The notes under the pieces: model-generated | Seen by the model: the letters and a program-made list of their open reading frames with translations, nothing else | Database searches by the model: none | What the model was told of the DNA's origin: nothing | Program-made: the position numbers and the translations under genes | Part shown: piece by piece, positions 26,583 through 35,576 of the stretch | Layout of the letters: every line of letters begins with the position of its first letter | Position numbering within the stretch: position 1 is the first letter of the stretch | DNA from: Clostridium sp. AM58-1XD | GTDB taxonomy: Bacteria > Bacillota > Clostridia > Lachnospirales > Lachnospiraceae | DNA: 64,000 nt | Direction: 5' to 3' | Assembly: GCF_003464085.1 (NCBI RefSeq) | Contig: NZ_QSDR01000018.1 | Span: forward strand, 1-64,000

Positions 26583-27114
26583 TCTATCTGCTGCTTTTCT
26601 GGTCTTTCATGAAGGTCGGGTTCTGCAGCTTCGGCGGTATGACGATGATCCCCGTAATCAGCGATATCGTGCTGAAGTATGGATGGATGACGCCGGAAGA
26701 GGTGCTGGACATCGTAGCCGTGGCAGAGATGACGCCGGGCTCCCTGGGGATTAACAGCGCATCCTCGTGGGATTCCGTACAGTCGGATGGCTGGGAGCTT
26801 TCTGTGCAAACCTGGGCACGATGATGCCGTCTTTGACGCTCTGTATGCTGGCTGCGCACTTTATTACGAAATTTAAGGGGAACAAGTATCTGGAATGGCT
26901 GTTTGTAGGTATCCGGCCCGTATGTATCGGAATGCTGGCGGCAGTCGTCGTATCCCAGGGACAGGAGACCTTTATAACAGGGACGGGTCCCTTTGGAATC
27001 GGATGGAATCTCGTGGCGATTGCCGCGATCGTGGGGGCGCTGATGTACAAGTTTAAGCTGTCCGTGCCAAAGACGATCCTGCTGGGAGCTTTGCTGGGAC
27101 TGATTATGGGATAA
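26579..27114 (+). CDS. Chromate transporter (CHR family), half-size subunit 2, frameshifted
   Basis: This is the second half-size CHR protein, about 178 residues when repaired. It starts FMKVGFCSFGGMTMIPVISD and continues PGSLGINSA, then VGFRTVGWLGAFCANLG in another frame. One base is missing at about 26763-26766; restoring it joins the two parts exactly, as in related proteins. Unrepaired, the chain ends at 26824. It overlaps subunit 1 by four bases, with opposite membrane topology expected. Confidence 0.85.
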
Positions 27115-27218
27115 ACGGCCGAAATTGTATAAGCCATGGAGATATAAGTGTTATCGTATCAGAAATATTACAATTATCAAAAATGACAAGAGCATGCTGC
27201 AAAAAACGAAAAAGTACT

Positions 27219-27280
27219 GCCCTTGATGACGGATCAGGTTACCTGGCAAAAGCCTTGGAACAGAGTCTGGCATCGAGGGC
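27219..27280 (+). other. Structured segment in the 27.1-27.4 kb gap
   Basis: GCCCTTGATG (27219-27228) pairs with CATCGAGGGC (27271-27280) with one G-T pair. Inside are a CAGGT/ACCTG hairpin and a GCC/GGC-closed segment, giving a three-way-junction-like fold. The flank ATTTCTATTTC is a poor terminator tail. It ends the chromate operon or is a structured leader element; the 308-base gap otherwise holds a sigma-54 promoter. Confidence 0.4.
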
Positions 27281-27341
27281 ATTTCTATTTCAATATTCCA
27301 GCAGGCTCTGATTATTTTTGAAAATATATATAACATAAACC

Positions 27342-27357
27342 TGGCATAAGTTTTGCT
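27342..27357 (+). promoter_or_regulatory. Sigma-54 (-24/-12) promoter upstream of the DapA-family gene
   Basis: TGGCATAAGTTTTGCT carries the invariant GG (-24) and GC (-12) with correct spacing to the consensus TGGCAC-N5-TTGCW. It lies 66 bases before the 27423 start codon. A PrpR-like sigma-54 activator is encoded at 28838-30829. Confidence 0.75.
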
Positions 27358-27422
27358 TTTAGATATGTAAAAGGCGGCAGATAAAAATCAATACCGCTGT
27401 ACAGAAAGGAAGGTAATTCATT

Positions 27423-28355
27423 ATGTTTCAGATGGAAGGAATTTATGCTCCGATTCCCATCCCCTTTGACGGAGGATTTGGCCCCATCGATATGGAGGCC
27501 ATGAAGGAAAACATGGAGACGCTGTGGAATCCCAGCAGGCTGGCGGGGATTGTTGTTATGGGGTCAAACGGTGAGTTTGTATTTTTGACGGAACAGGAGA
27601 AGAGAGAAGTCATCAAGGCTGTCTGCAGTCTGACCGCGCCGGGAAAGCGTGTAATCGCAGGCTGCGGCTGTGAATCTACGGCTGCGACCATTGAACTGTG
27701 CAAATATGCGTCAGAGGCCGGGGCAGCCGCCGCCCTTGTTTTAAATCCCAATTATTACAAAGGGGCCATGAAGGAACCGGTTATGGAAGTGTTTTTCAAT
27801 GATGTGGCGGATAAAAGTCCGATTCCCATTGTACTCTATAACATGCCGGGCAATTCCGGAGTGAATATTTCCTCGGCTCTGGTTAAGAAACTGTCTGCCC
27901 ATCCCAATATAATCGGTATAAAGGACAGCGGCGGAAATATTGTTCAGATTATGGAAACGATACGGGATACACCGGATGATTTCGCCGTATTTGCCGGAAG
28001 CGCCAGCTTTCTTCTGCCAGTCACAGCAGCCGGTGGAAAGGGAGGCACGCTGGCCCTGGCCAATATATTCCCTGATGAATGCGTGGAACTGTACGAGCTC
28101 GCCAAGGCAGGCGATATGGAAAAGGCGGTAAAACTGCAGCTGGCTCTTATGGAAGCCAACAAGGCGGTAACCGGACGTTTCGGTATTCCAGGCTTGAAAG
28201 CAGCAGTGGATCTGGCCGGCGGAAGGGGCGGATTCCCGAGGCGTCCCCTGCTTCCTCTGGAGGAAGAGCATAAAATGATTCTGGAAGGTATTCTCAGAAA
28301 GACAAAAAATGAGGCAGCGTATGTGATTACAGACGGAAAAGGAGAGAGGTTATAA
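27423..28355 (+). CDS. DapA/NAL-family class I aldolase
   Basis: The 310-residue TIM-barrel lyase belongs to the dihydrodipicolinate synthase/N-acetylneuraminate lyase superfamily. Visible features are GSNGEFVFLTEQEK, the catalytic Tyr in PIVLYNMPGNSG and the Schiff-base Lys in IIGIKDSGGN. These enzymes make or split a pyruvate C-C bond. The neighbour YhcH-type protein hints at a sugar acid or sialic-acid-like substrate; 4-hydroxy-2-oxoglutarate aldolase activity is another option. A sigma-54 promoter precedes it, so expression is probably strictly inducible. RBS GAAAGGAAGG. Confidence 0.85.
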   Translation: MFQMEGIYAPIPIPFDGGFGPIDMEAMKENMETLWNPSRLAGIVVMGSNGEFVFLTEQEKREVIKAVCSLTAPGKRVIAGCGCESTAATIELCKYASEAGAAAALVLNPNYYKGAMKEPVMEVFFNDVADKSPIPIVLYNMPGNSGVNISSALVKKLSAHPNIIGIKDSGGNIVQIMETIRDTPDDFAVFAGSASFLLPVTAAGGKGGTLALANIFPDECVELYELAKAGDMEKAVKLQLALMEANKAVTGRFGIPGLKAAVDLAGGRGGFPRRPLLPLEEEHKMILEGILRKTKNEAAYVITDGKGERL

Positions 28356-28356
28356 A

Positions 28357-28828
28357 ATGATATTCGATTCGATTAAAAATGCAGATATTTACAGGAAAAT
28401 TTCCCCTAACTTAAAGGCGGCCCTGGATTATATGAAGGCTCACGACTTAAATGAGATGGAACCGGGAAGATACCCGATTGCAGACGGCAAGGTTCTGATT
28501 ATTATAAAAAAAAGGATTTGCCACGAAAAATGAAGAGGAAGCAAAGTGGGAAAGCCACAGGAAGGACATTGATATCCAGTATCTTTTAGAGGGCGAGGAA
28601 GTAATCGGCTACTGCCCGGTGAGTGAGATAAAGCCAAGTACGGAATATGACGAAAAGGCAGATAAAATCCTCTATGCCAACGACGGACATGGCTTTATGA
28701 CCCACATGAAAAAGGGAGATTTCTTGATTTTATTTCCAGATGATGCCCATGCCACCTGTTTGAACCCGGGAAAATGCTCGGTCAACAATAAAGCGGTTAT
28801 AAAAGTGGCAATTGAGCAGGAAACATAA
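28357..28828 (+). CDS. YhcH/YjgK/YiaL family protein, frameshifted
   Basis: The cupin-like protein of about 156 residues starts right after the aldolase gene, with GGAGAG in its 3' end as RBS. Conserved blocks are MEPGRYPI, WESHRKDIDIQYLLEGEE and FLILFPDDAHATCL, with the metal-binding residues of the family. YhcH-type proteins include sugar anomerases acting on sialic acid. The frame is broken at the run of eight As (28506-28513); one A fewer joins KVLIIIKK to GFATKNEEEA. Unrepaired, only short pieces remain. It forms an operon with the aldolase under the sigma-54 promoter. Confidence 0.82.
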
Positions 28829-28837
28829 GGTATTCGC

Positions 28838-30829
28838 TCAGGACTGCATTCCATATTTTTTCAGCCGTCTCCATAGAGTCGTATAACCGATTCCCAGCTC
28901 TTTGGCAGCCATTGTCTTATTCCCTTTGCACGCAGCCAGCACGGAAAATGTTTTTTCCCGCTCGGCCTCAGCCATAGACTGGTAAAAGGTGGGCGGCGTA
29001 GAAGACCGGGAAGAAAAATAAGCGGAAGAAGACGCCGGGAATTCGGCCTCAGCCGAAGAGACAAAGGAACCAGCTGTACCTGAACATGAGGGAACAGCCG
29101 GGGCTGAACGGGATTTCGTCATCATCTGACCGGAGATTTTCAGAACGGTTTCCATCAGCTGTCTTGTGATTTCCCCGTGCTGGCAGAGGGCGACGGCACA
29201 TTCCACAATATTGCGCAGCTGCCGGATATTTCCCGGCCATGTAAAATTCTGGAGGGGCAGGAGGGCATCCGGAGCGAGAACAGGTTGAGGCCTGTCTGAG
29301 TTCTGACTGAAATAGGATAAAAAATATTCTACGAGAAGAGGAATATCTTCTTTCCGGCTGTTTAAAGGCGGAATATTTAAATTTAAGACGCTGAGGCGAT
29401 AGTAAAGGTCTTCGCGAAAACTTTTATTTTCGATTTCATCCAGCAGATTCCGGTTGGTGGAGGCGATGATTCGTACATCTACAGGTATGATCTTATCGTC
29501 TCCGATCCGTGTAATCTCCCGTTCCTGAATGACGCGGAGAAGCCTGGCCTGAACGGCAGGGGAAATCTCGCTGATCTCATCCAAAAATATGGTCCCTGTA
29601 TGGGCCTGCTCAAAAATACCGATCTTTCCCTCCGGTCTGGCGCCTGTAAAGGCGCCTTTTACATATCCGAAAAGTTCGCTCTCCAGAACGCTTTCAGGCA
29701 GAGCAGCACAGTTGATGGCCACAAAAGGCTTATGTTTTCTGGGACTGGCATTATGTATGCCCTGGGCAAAAAGTTCTTTGCCTGTACCGGTAGGACCGTA
29801 AATCAGTACGCTGCTTTCCGTAACGGCAAACAGCAGAGCCTGAGCCTTTGCTTCCATGAGAGCCGGGCTTTTCCCGATGATATGGTTAAACGTATTTTTG
29901 GCAATATGGCCCTTGGCACGGGCCTTTTTCTGCAGCTCATATTCTTTGCGCCGTATGTCGGAGGCCGGCTGGAAGGTCAGCACGGCTCCTGTTACCACGT
30001 CATCCAGCAGAGTGGCTATGCCGCTGAAAAGCACATTTTCACGATTGAGGGAAACGACTTCGTTGTATAGGGGCATACCGCTGAGAATCTGCTTGATCAG
30101 GCTGCGTGGGAAGTAATCGTATACTGAAGCATGGGGAATACGAACCCCCATGATTTCCTGGGAAATCCGGTTGGAGGAGAGAATCATGCCCTGCTTGTCG
30201 ATGGAGAGGATTCCTTCCTGTGTGGAGTCAAGCAGAGCCGATATGCTTTCAAACTGCTTCTGCTTTTCTGTTTCCAGATTCCTTAAATACTGTGCATCCT
30301 GCAATGCGTCCAGAACGTTCTTTGTATTGACTCGGATGGTTACGGATTCCAGACCTATGCTCTTGGCGATTCTTCCAATCTTCTGGCCGCTGATAATCAG
30401 CTCAATTCCCATGTTTTTCAGTTCGGTAAGAACCTGTTTTGTTTGAATCGGGTCTTTGATAATGCGGACTTCCATCTGTTCCAGACGGAAAAACGAAGAC
30501 AGCTCCGGCTGGTCAAATGCGGCATTATAGCCAACCAGGCCTATGCGCCGGCTGATTTTGACCGCCTTTTTCATAGCGACGGAAAACTCGTAAAAGGTGT
30601 AGCGGATTTCGACAATCGGAATTGTGAAAATTTCCTGCAGAAGATGGGCGGTACTTCCGCGGCTGATGATAACCTTTGCGCCCTGCTTGATCTGCTGGCC
30701 GGCAAAGGCGACAGCCTCTTCTCCAAAGGATTCATAAACAGGTATATTGATGTTCTGCTGCTGCAGAATCTGTTTGATATAATAGGTATTAGCCTCATTC
30801 GGCAGAAGCATAATAATATCGTTTATCAT
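28838..30829 (-). CDS. PrpR-like sigma-54-dependent transcriptional activator
   Basis: About 663 residues. The N-terminal PrpR_N sensor domain (residues about 1-180; QGAKVIISRGSTAHLLQE, RRIGLVGYNA, GIELIISG) is followed by a PAS domain (STQEGILSIDKQGMILSSN). The AAA+ domain has Walker A GPTGTGKELFAQG, the sigma-54-contacting GAFTGA loop and Walker B GTIFLDEIS. The chain ends in a Fis-type HTH (AAKELGIGYTTLWRRLKKYG). The start at 30829 follows GGGAGG; an upstream ATG lacks an RBS. It converges on the aldolase operon and diverges from the RraA/TAXI operon, both with sigma-54 promoters, so it probably activates both in response to a small carboxylate. Confidence 0.92.
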   Translation of the reverse strand: MINDIIMLLPNEANTYYIKQILQQQNINIPVYESFGEEAVAFAGQQIKQGAKVIISRGSTAHLLQEIFTIPIVEIRYTFYEFSVAMKKAVKISRRIGLVGYNAAFDQPELSSFFRLEQMEVRIIKDPIQTKQVLTELKNMGIELIISGQKIGRIAKSIGLESVTIRVNTKNVLDALQDAQYLRNLETEKQKQFESISALLDSTQEGILSIDKQGMILSSNRISQEIMGVRIPHASVYDYFPRSLIKQILSGMPLYNEVVSLNRENVLFSGIATLLDDVVTGAVLTFQPASDIRRKEYELQKKARAKGHIAKNTFNHIIGKSPALMEAKAQALLFAVTESSVLIYGPTGTGKELFAQGIHNASPRKHKPFVAINCAALPESVLESELFGYVKGAFTGARPEGKIGIFEQAHTGTIFLDEISEISPAVQARLLRVIQEREITRIGDDKIIPVDVRIIASTNRNLLDEIENKSFREDLYYRLSVLNLNIPPLNSRKEDIPLLVEYFLSYFSQNSDRPQPVLAPDALLPLQNFTWPGNIRQLRNIVECAVALCQHGEITRQLMETVLKISGQMMTKSRSAPAVPSCSGTAGSFVSSAEAEFPASSSAYFSSRSSTPPTFYQSMAEAEREKTFSVLAACKGNKTMAAKELGIGYTTLWRRLKKYGMQS

Positions 30830-30876
30830 GCAGGTTCTTCCTCCCGTATATTTCATATCGTTTGATTGTTTCATGC

Positions 30877-30924
30877 TATTTCAATATATTTCTAATATAC
30901 CATATCGTGAAATAAAATGAAATA
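30877..30924. promoter_or_regulatory. Candidate upstream activating sequence (16-bp inverted repeat)
   Basis: TATTTCAATATATTTC (30877-30892) and GAAATAAAATGAAATA (30909-30924) are inverted repeats matching at 14 of 16 positions. They lie about 130 bases before the sigma-54 promoter at 31051 and between the activator gene and its likely target, the usual place for an enhancer. Confidence 0.5.
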
Positions 30925-31050
30925 ACATAGGAACGTTATTTTGCCCTGAATTTTTCAGGATAAAAAAAATCGGCGAAAAAAAGAAATTATTTCGTCTGGT
31001 ATTTTTCCTTTGAGGACTATATGATGGAAAATGGTGAAAAGACTTTGAGC

Positions 31051-31066
31051 TGGCACAAGATTTGCT
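31051..31066 (+). promoter_or_regulatory. Sigma-54 (-24/-12) promoter of the RraA/TAXI-TRAP operon
   Basis: TGGCACAAGATTTGCT is a near-perfect -24/-12 element (TGGCAC-N5-TTGCT), 72 bases before the RraA-family start codon and about 220 bases from the divergent PrpR-like activator gene. Confidence 0.85.
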
Positions 31067-31137
31067 CTTTTATATAGTAAAAGCATTGTACAGGCAAGAA
31101 CCATAAAATGGGGTGCTTTAGAAGAGGAGGAAAGAGG

Positions 31138-31839
31138 ATGTCCGTAGGATTTCGAGTTTTCACAGAGAGGGAAATGCCGGATCGGGATCTGGTAGAAAAA
31201 TTTCGGGGGCTGCCGACTGCGAATGTCTGTGACTGCATGGAGCGGCTGGGAGTGATGCATTCGTCCATCCATTTGCTGTCAAAGCCGAATAAAAGTATGG
31301 CAGGCGTTGCTTTGACTGTAAAAACAAGGAGCGGCGACAATCTGATGATTCATGAGGCCATGAATCTGGCCGGACCGGGGGATGTAATCATTGTGGATAA
31401 TGAAGGAGGCCGTGAGCGGAGCCTGGCCGGAGCAATCATGTTTGGATTCATGCAGTATAAAGGGGTGGAAGGCTTTGTCGTAGATGGACCGGTCAGGGAT
31501 TACGATACAGTCAGAGATATGGACTGGCCCTTGTATGCCGCAGGAGTCACATCGAGAGGGCCGTACAAGCAGGGACCGGGAGAAGTAAATGTACCTGTAA
31601 CCTGCGGGGGAGTGGTAGTAAATCCAGGTGATATCATTCTGGGCGATATGGACGGAGTTCTCGTAATACCAAGGCAGGAAGCAAAAGCCATACTGGAAAA
31701 AGCAGTTCCGTTTGCACGCAAGGATGAAGAAAAGACAGTAAATGCGCCTCTTGGAAAATTAAACCGGGAATGGGTGGAAAAGACGCTTCAGGAGAAAAAT
31801 GTAGAAATCATTTATGGTATCTATGAAAAAAATAAGTAG
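31138..31839 (+). CDS. RraA-family aldolase/decarboxylase-like protein (copy 1)
   Basis: The 233-residue RraA/HMG-CHA aldolase family protein, often named demethylmenaquinone methyltransferase-like, shows FRGLPTANVCDCMERLG, ARSGDNL-type TRSGDNLMIHEA, VIIVDNEGG and VDGPVRDYD. NPGDIILGDMDGVLVIP near the end contains metal-site residues. Members split 4-hydroxy-4-methyl-2-oxoglutarate or 4-carboxy-4-hydroxy-2-oxoadipate to pyruvate plus an oxoacid. Joined here to a TAXI-TRAP importer under sigma-54 control, it probably cleaves the imported acid or its product. RBS GAGGAGGAAAGAGG. Confidence 0.85.
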   Translation: MSVGFRVFTEREMPDRDLVEKFRGLPTANVCDCMERLGVMHSSIHLLSKPNKSMAGVALTVKTRSGDNLMIHEAMNLAGPGDVIIVDNEGGRERSLAGAIMFGFMQYKGVEGFVVDGPVRDYDTVRDMDWPLYAAGVTSRGPYKQGPGEVNVPVTCGGVVVNPGDIILGDMDGVLVIPRQEAKAILEKAVPFARKDEEKTVNAPLGKLNREWVEKTLQEKNVEIIYGIYEKNK

Positions 31840-31884
31840 GGGTATCTCTGCTGCACAAGAATGAACAGAAAAAGGAGAAAAGGT

Positions 31885-33006
31885 ATGAAGAAAAGATTTA
31901 CAGCTATTTTGTGTACAGTTGCAGCCAGCCTGCTTTTAGGAGCATGCGGAGGAAACACAGCATCGGAAAAAACAGAAACAACAGCAGGAAAAAGCCAGGC
32001 GGAAGGAACAGAAGCACAGGCTCAGGCCGACGGTGAAACAAATCCCATGGTCGTTACGGAACCGATTACGCTGCGTTTTGCAAGCTCCGGTTCCGGCGGT
32101 TCCGACTATACGGATATCGGTACGATTATCACCTTCCTCAGTGAAGACGGCATTCTTCCGTCCGGTTCTACTCTGACCCAGGAGACGATCTCCGGCGGAA
32201 CGTCCACTTCCGGCTATCTGATTGAAGCAGGTCAGGCGGATATCTGCAGAGGGCAGAATGCATTTTCTGCAACGGTAGGCTTTAACGGCAGGGAGCCGTA
32301 TTCTAAGGTACGTGCTCTTTTCGGAGCGGGAGGCAACTCTGTTTGTCTGCAGGTCGCCAGCGAGTCTTTCAAAAAGAAGAGCGGATGCGCAACGATTGAG
32401 GAAATTATCGAAAACAAGTATCCTGCCCGCATATGCAGTGAGGATGTTGGCTCTTCCGACTACGTACTGCTGAACTACATTTTCGAAATTTACGGTATCG
32501 ACGCAGAAACATTCGAATCCTGGGGCGGCAGCATTACCTACACAGGCAACGATACGGCCAGCGAGATGATGCAGGACGGTTCCTGCGACATCATATGCAT
32601 GGCGTCTACCCTTACAAGTGCAACGATTACAGAGCTTTCCATGAGTACAGACGTGAGCATCAGCGGCTTCAGCGATAAGATCGTTGACGGCCTTCTGGAA
32701 CGGGGATTTGCGGAGCGCTACATTCCTGCAGGAACCTTTGACCAGTTTCCGGAAGATGCCCGTACGGCCTATTTGGGAACGAGCCTGATCGTCAGCGAGG
32801 ACATGGATGAACGAGTAGCTTATACTCTGACAAAGGTTATGGTAGAGAACAGAGAGAAACTGGCAGAAACATGTCCGACATTTAAAGGAATGACATTGGA
32901 AGGCGCAATCGATGAAGAAATTACGGTGGTTCCCCTTCACAGCGGAGCGATTAAATATTTCCAGGATGCAGGCGTGCTGGACAGTGAAGGAAAACCGATC
33001 GGTTAA
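31885..33006 (+). CDS. TAXI-type TRAP solute-binding lipoprotein (system 1)
   Basis: The roughly 373-residue lipoprotein starts MKKRFTAILCTVAASLLLGA with lipobox Cys21, followed by a Thr/Glu/Ala-rich tether. The TAXI (NMT1-like) binding domain starts LRFASSGSGGSDYTDIGTI and contains VGSSDYVLLNYIFEIYG and IPAGTF, with the LHSGAIKYFQDAG end typical of the family. It captures a carboxylate outside the membrane for the fused permease downstream. The ATG at 31885 follows AAAGGAG. The family is usually periplasmic; the lipoprotein form suits a Gram-positive cell. Confidence 0.9.
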   Translation: MKKRFTAILCTVAASLLLGACGGNTASEKTETTAGKSQAEGTEAQAQADGETNPMVVTEPITLRFASSGSGGSDYTDIGTIITFLSEDGILPSGSTLTQETISGGTSTSGYLIEAGQADICRGQNAFSATVGFNGREPYSKVRALFGAGGNSVCLQVASESFKKKSGCATIEEIIENKYPARICSEDVGSSDYVLLNYIFEIYGIDAETFESWGGSITYTGNDTASEMMQDGSCDIICMASTLTSATITELSMSTDVSISGFSDKIVDGLLERGFAERYIPAGTFDQFPEDARTAYLGTSLIVSEDMDERVAYTLTKVMVENREKLAETCPTFKGMTLEGAIDEEITVVPLHSGAIKYFQDAGVLDSEGKPIG

Positions 33007-33030
33007 TATGTCAATGGGAAGGAGAAGACT

Positions 33031-34964
33031 ATGGAGAGTACACAGCGAATGAGTCTGAAAGATGTTTTTCTGCGCGATACGAAAAGAGAAACTCTGGCAG
33101 TATTCATCACATTGATTTATTTGGGATTCCAGTGTTACCGCACGTTTATATACCCGCTTCCGGCCATGATGCTCAGGCCGATCCATGTAGCCTCGGTTGG
33201 AGCTCTTTGTACCCTATACGTTCCGTTCAAGCTGAAAGACAACTCGCCTGCCCGGAAATTTGTGGCAGGAGCATTTGATCTGTTCTGCTGTTTTGCTTCA
33301 ATCTGCATTCTGATATATCACGTCAGCCAGTATAAACGTCTGGTGACGCGCCTGGCCTACATGGATCCGCTGTACTGGTACGATAAGGTGATCTGTATTT
33401 TCGTGATCGTCCTTATTATCGGAGGAATATTCCGTACCGTAGGCATGCCGCTGGTAGTATTTATTCTCGTAGCAATCGCTTACGGATTTGTAGCGCCCAA
33501 GCTGCCTGGTATCCTTTATTATCAGGGACTGAATATGGGAAAATTTACAGAACTGATGATTATGGGCAACGGAGGTATCTATGGTTCCGCCTTGAGCGCG
33601 GCGGCGGGCTTCCTCTTCTGGATGATGTTATTCGGCGGGCTCTTTTCAGGAGGCGCCTGCGGACAGGTGTTAATTGATATGGGACTTCTGGCAGGCGCCA
33701 AGTCCAATGATGCTTCCGCTCCGGCGAAGGCTGCCGTATGCTCCAGCTGCCTGTTCGGAATGATCAGCGGCTCTGCAGCTGCCAATGTAGCGTCCACCGG
33801 CGTATTTACCATCCCTATGATGAAAAAATGCGGATATACGCCGGAAGAGTCCGGAGCCATAGAGGCAGTGGCCTCTACAGGAGGCCAGATCATGCCTCCG
33901 ATCATGGGAACGTCAGCCTTTTTGATGGCGGATATGCTGGAAATTAACTATCTGACCATTGCAGGCGCCGCTTTGGGACCTGGACTGATCTATTATGCGG
34001 CTGTCTTTGTTATGGTGGATCTGCTGGCAAAGAAGAAAAGAGATTCTGATATCGGATTTGAAGTGGTAAAGCCGGAGCATGCTCCGATTCTTCCAAGGCT
34101 ACATCTACTCAGCCCGATTGTCATTCTTATGGGAACCATGGGACTTGGATTTACGATCCAGCGTTCTGCTTTATATGCAATCCTGTCCGTTATTTTATTG
34201 AACTTTATCGATAAGAAAGAACGGCGCCGCAGCGTTACCCAGCTTCTTCAGGAACTGATGATAGCTACAAAACGTACGGCTACGGTCGGAATGCCTTTAT
34301 GCGGCTGTGGAATTATTATCGGTATTATTACGATGACAGGTCTGGCGACCAGGCTTTCCATCGTGATCTGCTCTCTGGGAGCGACACACCTGTGGATCGG
34401 ACTTCTCGTCGCCATGCTCGGCTGTATGATGCTGGGAATGGCTCTGCCTACCGTAGCTTCTTATCTGACCGCTTATGTACTGTTTATGCCTACGCTTCTG
34501 AAGATGGGAATTGACCTTCTGCCGGCCAATATGTTCCTGTTTTACTTTGGAATTTTTGCACAGATTACACCTCCTGTATGCGTGGCCAGCTATACGGCTG
34601 CCGGAATCGCCAATTCCAACCCGTGGAAAACAGGATGGAAGGCATTTACATATGCAATGTGTGCGTTCCTGGCTCCGTTTGTATTTGTATACCAGCCGGC
34701 GTCCTTTTGATCGGCAGTTTTACAGAAATTGTATATGCCATAGGAACACTGGCATTTGGAACGCTTGTGCTTACGATAGGACTGGCAGGTTATTTTGGAA
34801 CAACTTTGAATAAGGCAGAACGGGTGATCTGCGTGATCTGCGGTATTTTCATCTGCCTCCCGGAATCGTTAACCGATATTGCAGGCTATGCAGGCGCCGT
34901 CATTATTCTGGCTGAAATTATTATCCGGGGACGTGTAGCAAAAAAGAGGGTACAGGCGGCATAA
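33031..34964 (+). CDS. TAXI-TRAP transporter fused permease (4TM/12TM), frameshifted near 3' end
   Basis: The predicted permease of about 644 residues has an N-terminal DctQ-like part (five to six helices) fused to a DctM-like part. SSCLFGMISGSAAANVASTG, GGQIMPPIMG, LGMALPTVASYLTAYVLF and the FFGIFAQITPPVCVASYTAA-like block mark the substrate and sodium sites. It imports the ligand of the lipoprotein, probably with sodium. The frame breaks at about 34701-34706: VFVYQPA is followed by a stop at 34710, while LLIGSFTEIVYAIG continues to 34964 in another frame. One missing base explains this; the last 85 residues form three more helices. Confidence 0.88.
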
Positions 34965-34976
34965 GGAGGTATCTTT

Positions 34977-35576
34977 ATGGGAGACATCAGCAAAAAAGTG
35001 AAAAGGAAACCGGTGTATCAGGCAGAGTACTGTTATTCGCCGGAATTAATCAACAGTTTCAGCAGGATTCATCTATGGTACCACTGCCGACAGCATCCGC
35101 TGTTTATCAAGCTTCCGGGTCTGTTTCTGACAGGCTGTCTGTTGTGGAGGATCGTCCGGTATGTATTAGAGGGCGGTTCTGCCGGAATCGGTGAAATGAT
35201 TACGATCCTGCTGATTGGCGGATTTTCCTTTATCATGCTGTGGCTTGGCTTTGTTCACCCCTATGTGTTCCGACGGACTCTGTGCAGAAACTTGGAAGGG
35301 CCTGCAGGAGGAGAACTCGTAGTTCAATTTTATCAGGAGCATATCAGGGCTGAAAACGGCTTGGCCTGTCAGGAATATGACTATAAAACGGCGCAGAGCT
35401 GTTATCTCACACCGGACTGTATTTATATTTATACATCAGGCAATCAGGCGGTTCTGGTTCCCTTTGAAAGCCTAAAGGGTCAGAATCCTCAGGAGTTTCA
35501 ACGGTTTCTGCTGAAAAGGCTGTCCTGCAGAATCGAAAATAAGCGGCATATAATCAGGCGGAAGTGTCATGGATGA
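34977..35576 (+). CDS. YcxB-like two-helix membrane protein
   Basis: The 199-residue protein has two adjacent membrane helices (about residues 42-60 and 72-95) and a C-terminal cytoplasmic domain of the YcxB type (YKTAQSCYLTPDCIYIY and VLVPFESL). The family function is unknown. It starts 12 bases after the permease stop with RBS AAGGAGG and overlaps the following MATE gene by eight bases, so it belongs to the same operon, though a link to carboxylate transport is not evident. Confidence 0.75.
   Translation: MGDISKKVKRKPVYQAEYCYSPELINSFSRIHLWYHCRQHPLFIKLPGLFLTGCLLWRIVRYVLEGGSAGIGEMITILLIGGFSFIMLWLGFVHPYVFRRTLCRNLEGPAGGELVVQFYQEHIRAENGLACQEYDYKTAQSCYLTPDCIYIYTSGNQAVLVPFESLKGQNPQEFQRFLLKRLSCRIENKRHIIRRKCHG

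Noticed and set aside
31936..33186. Long minus-strand ORF (416 codons) opposite the TAXI lipoprotein gene
   Set aside because: It is antisense to a clear lipoprotein with signal and family motifs, has no RBS, and its translation is rich in Cys, His, Arg and Phe like other shadow frames.
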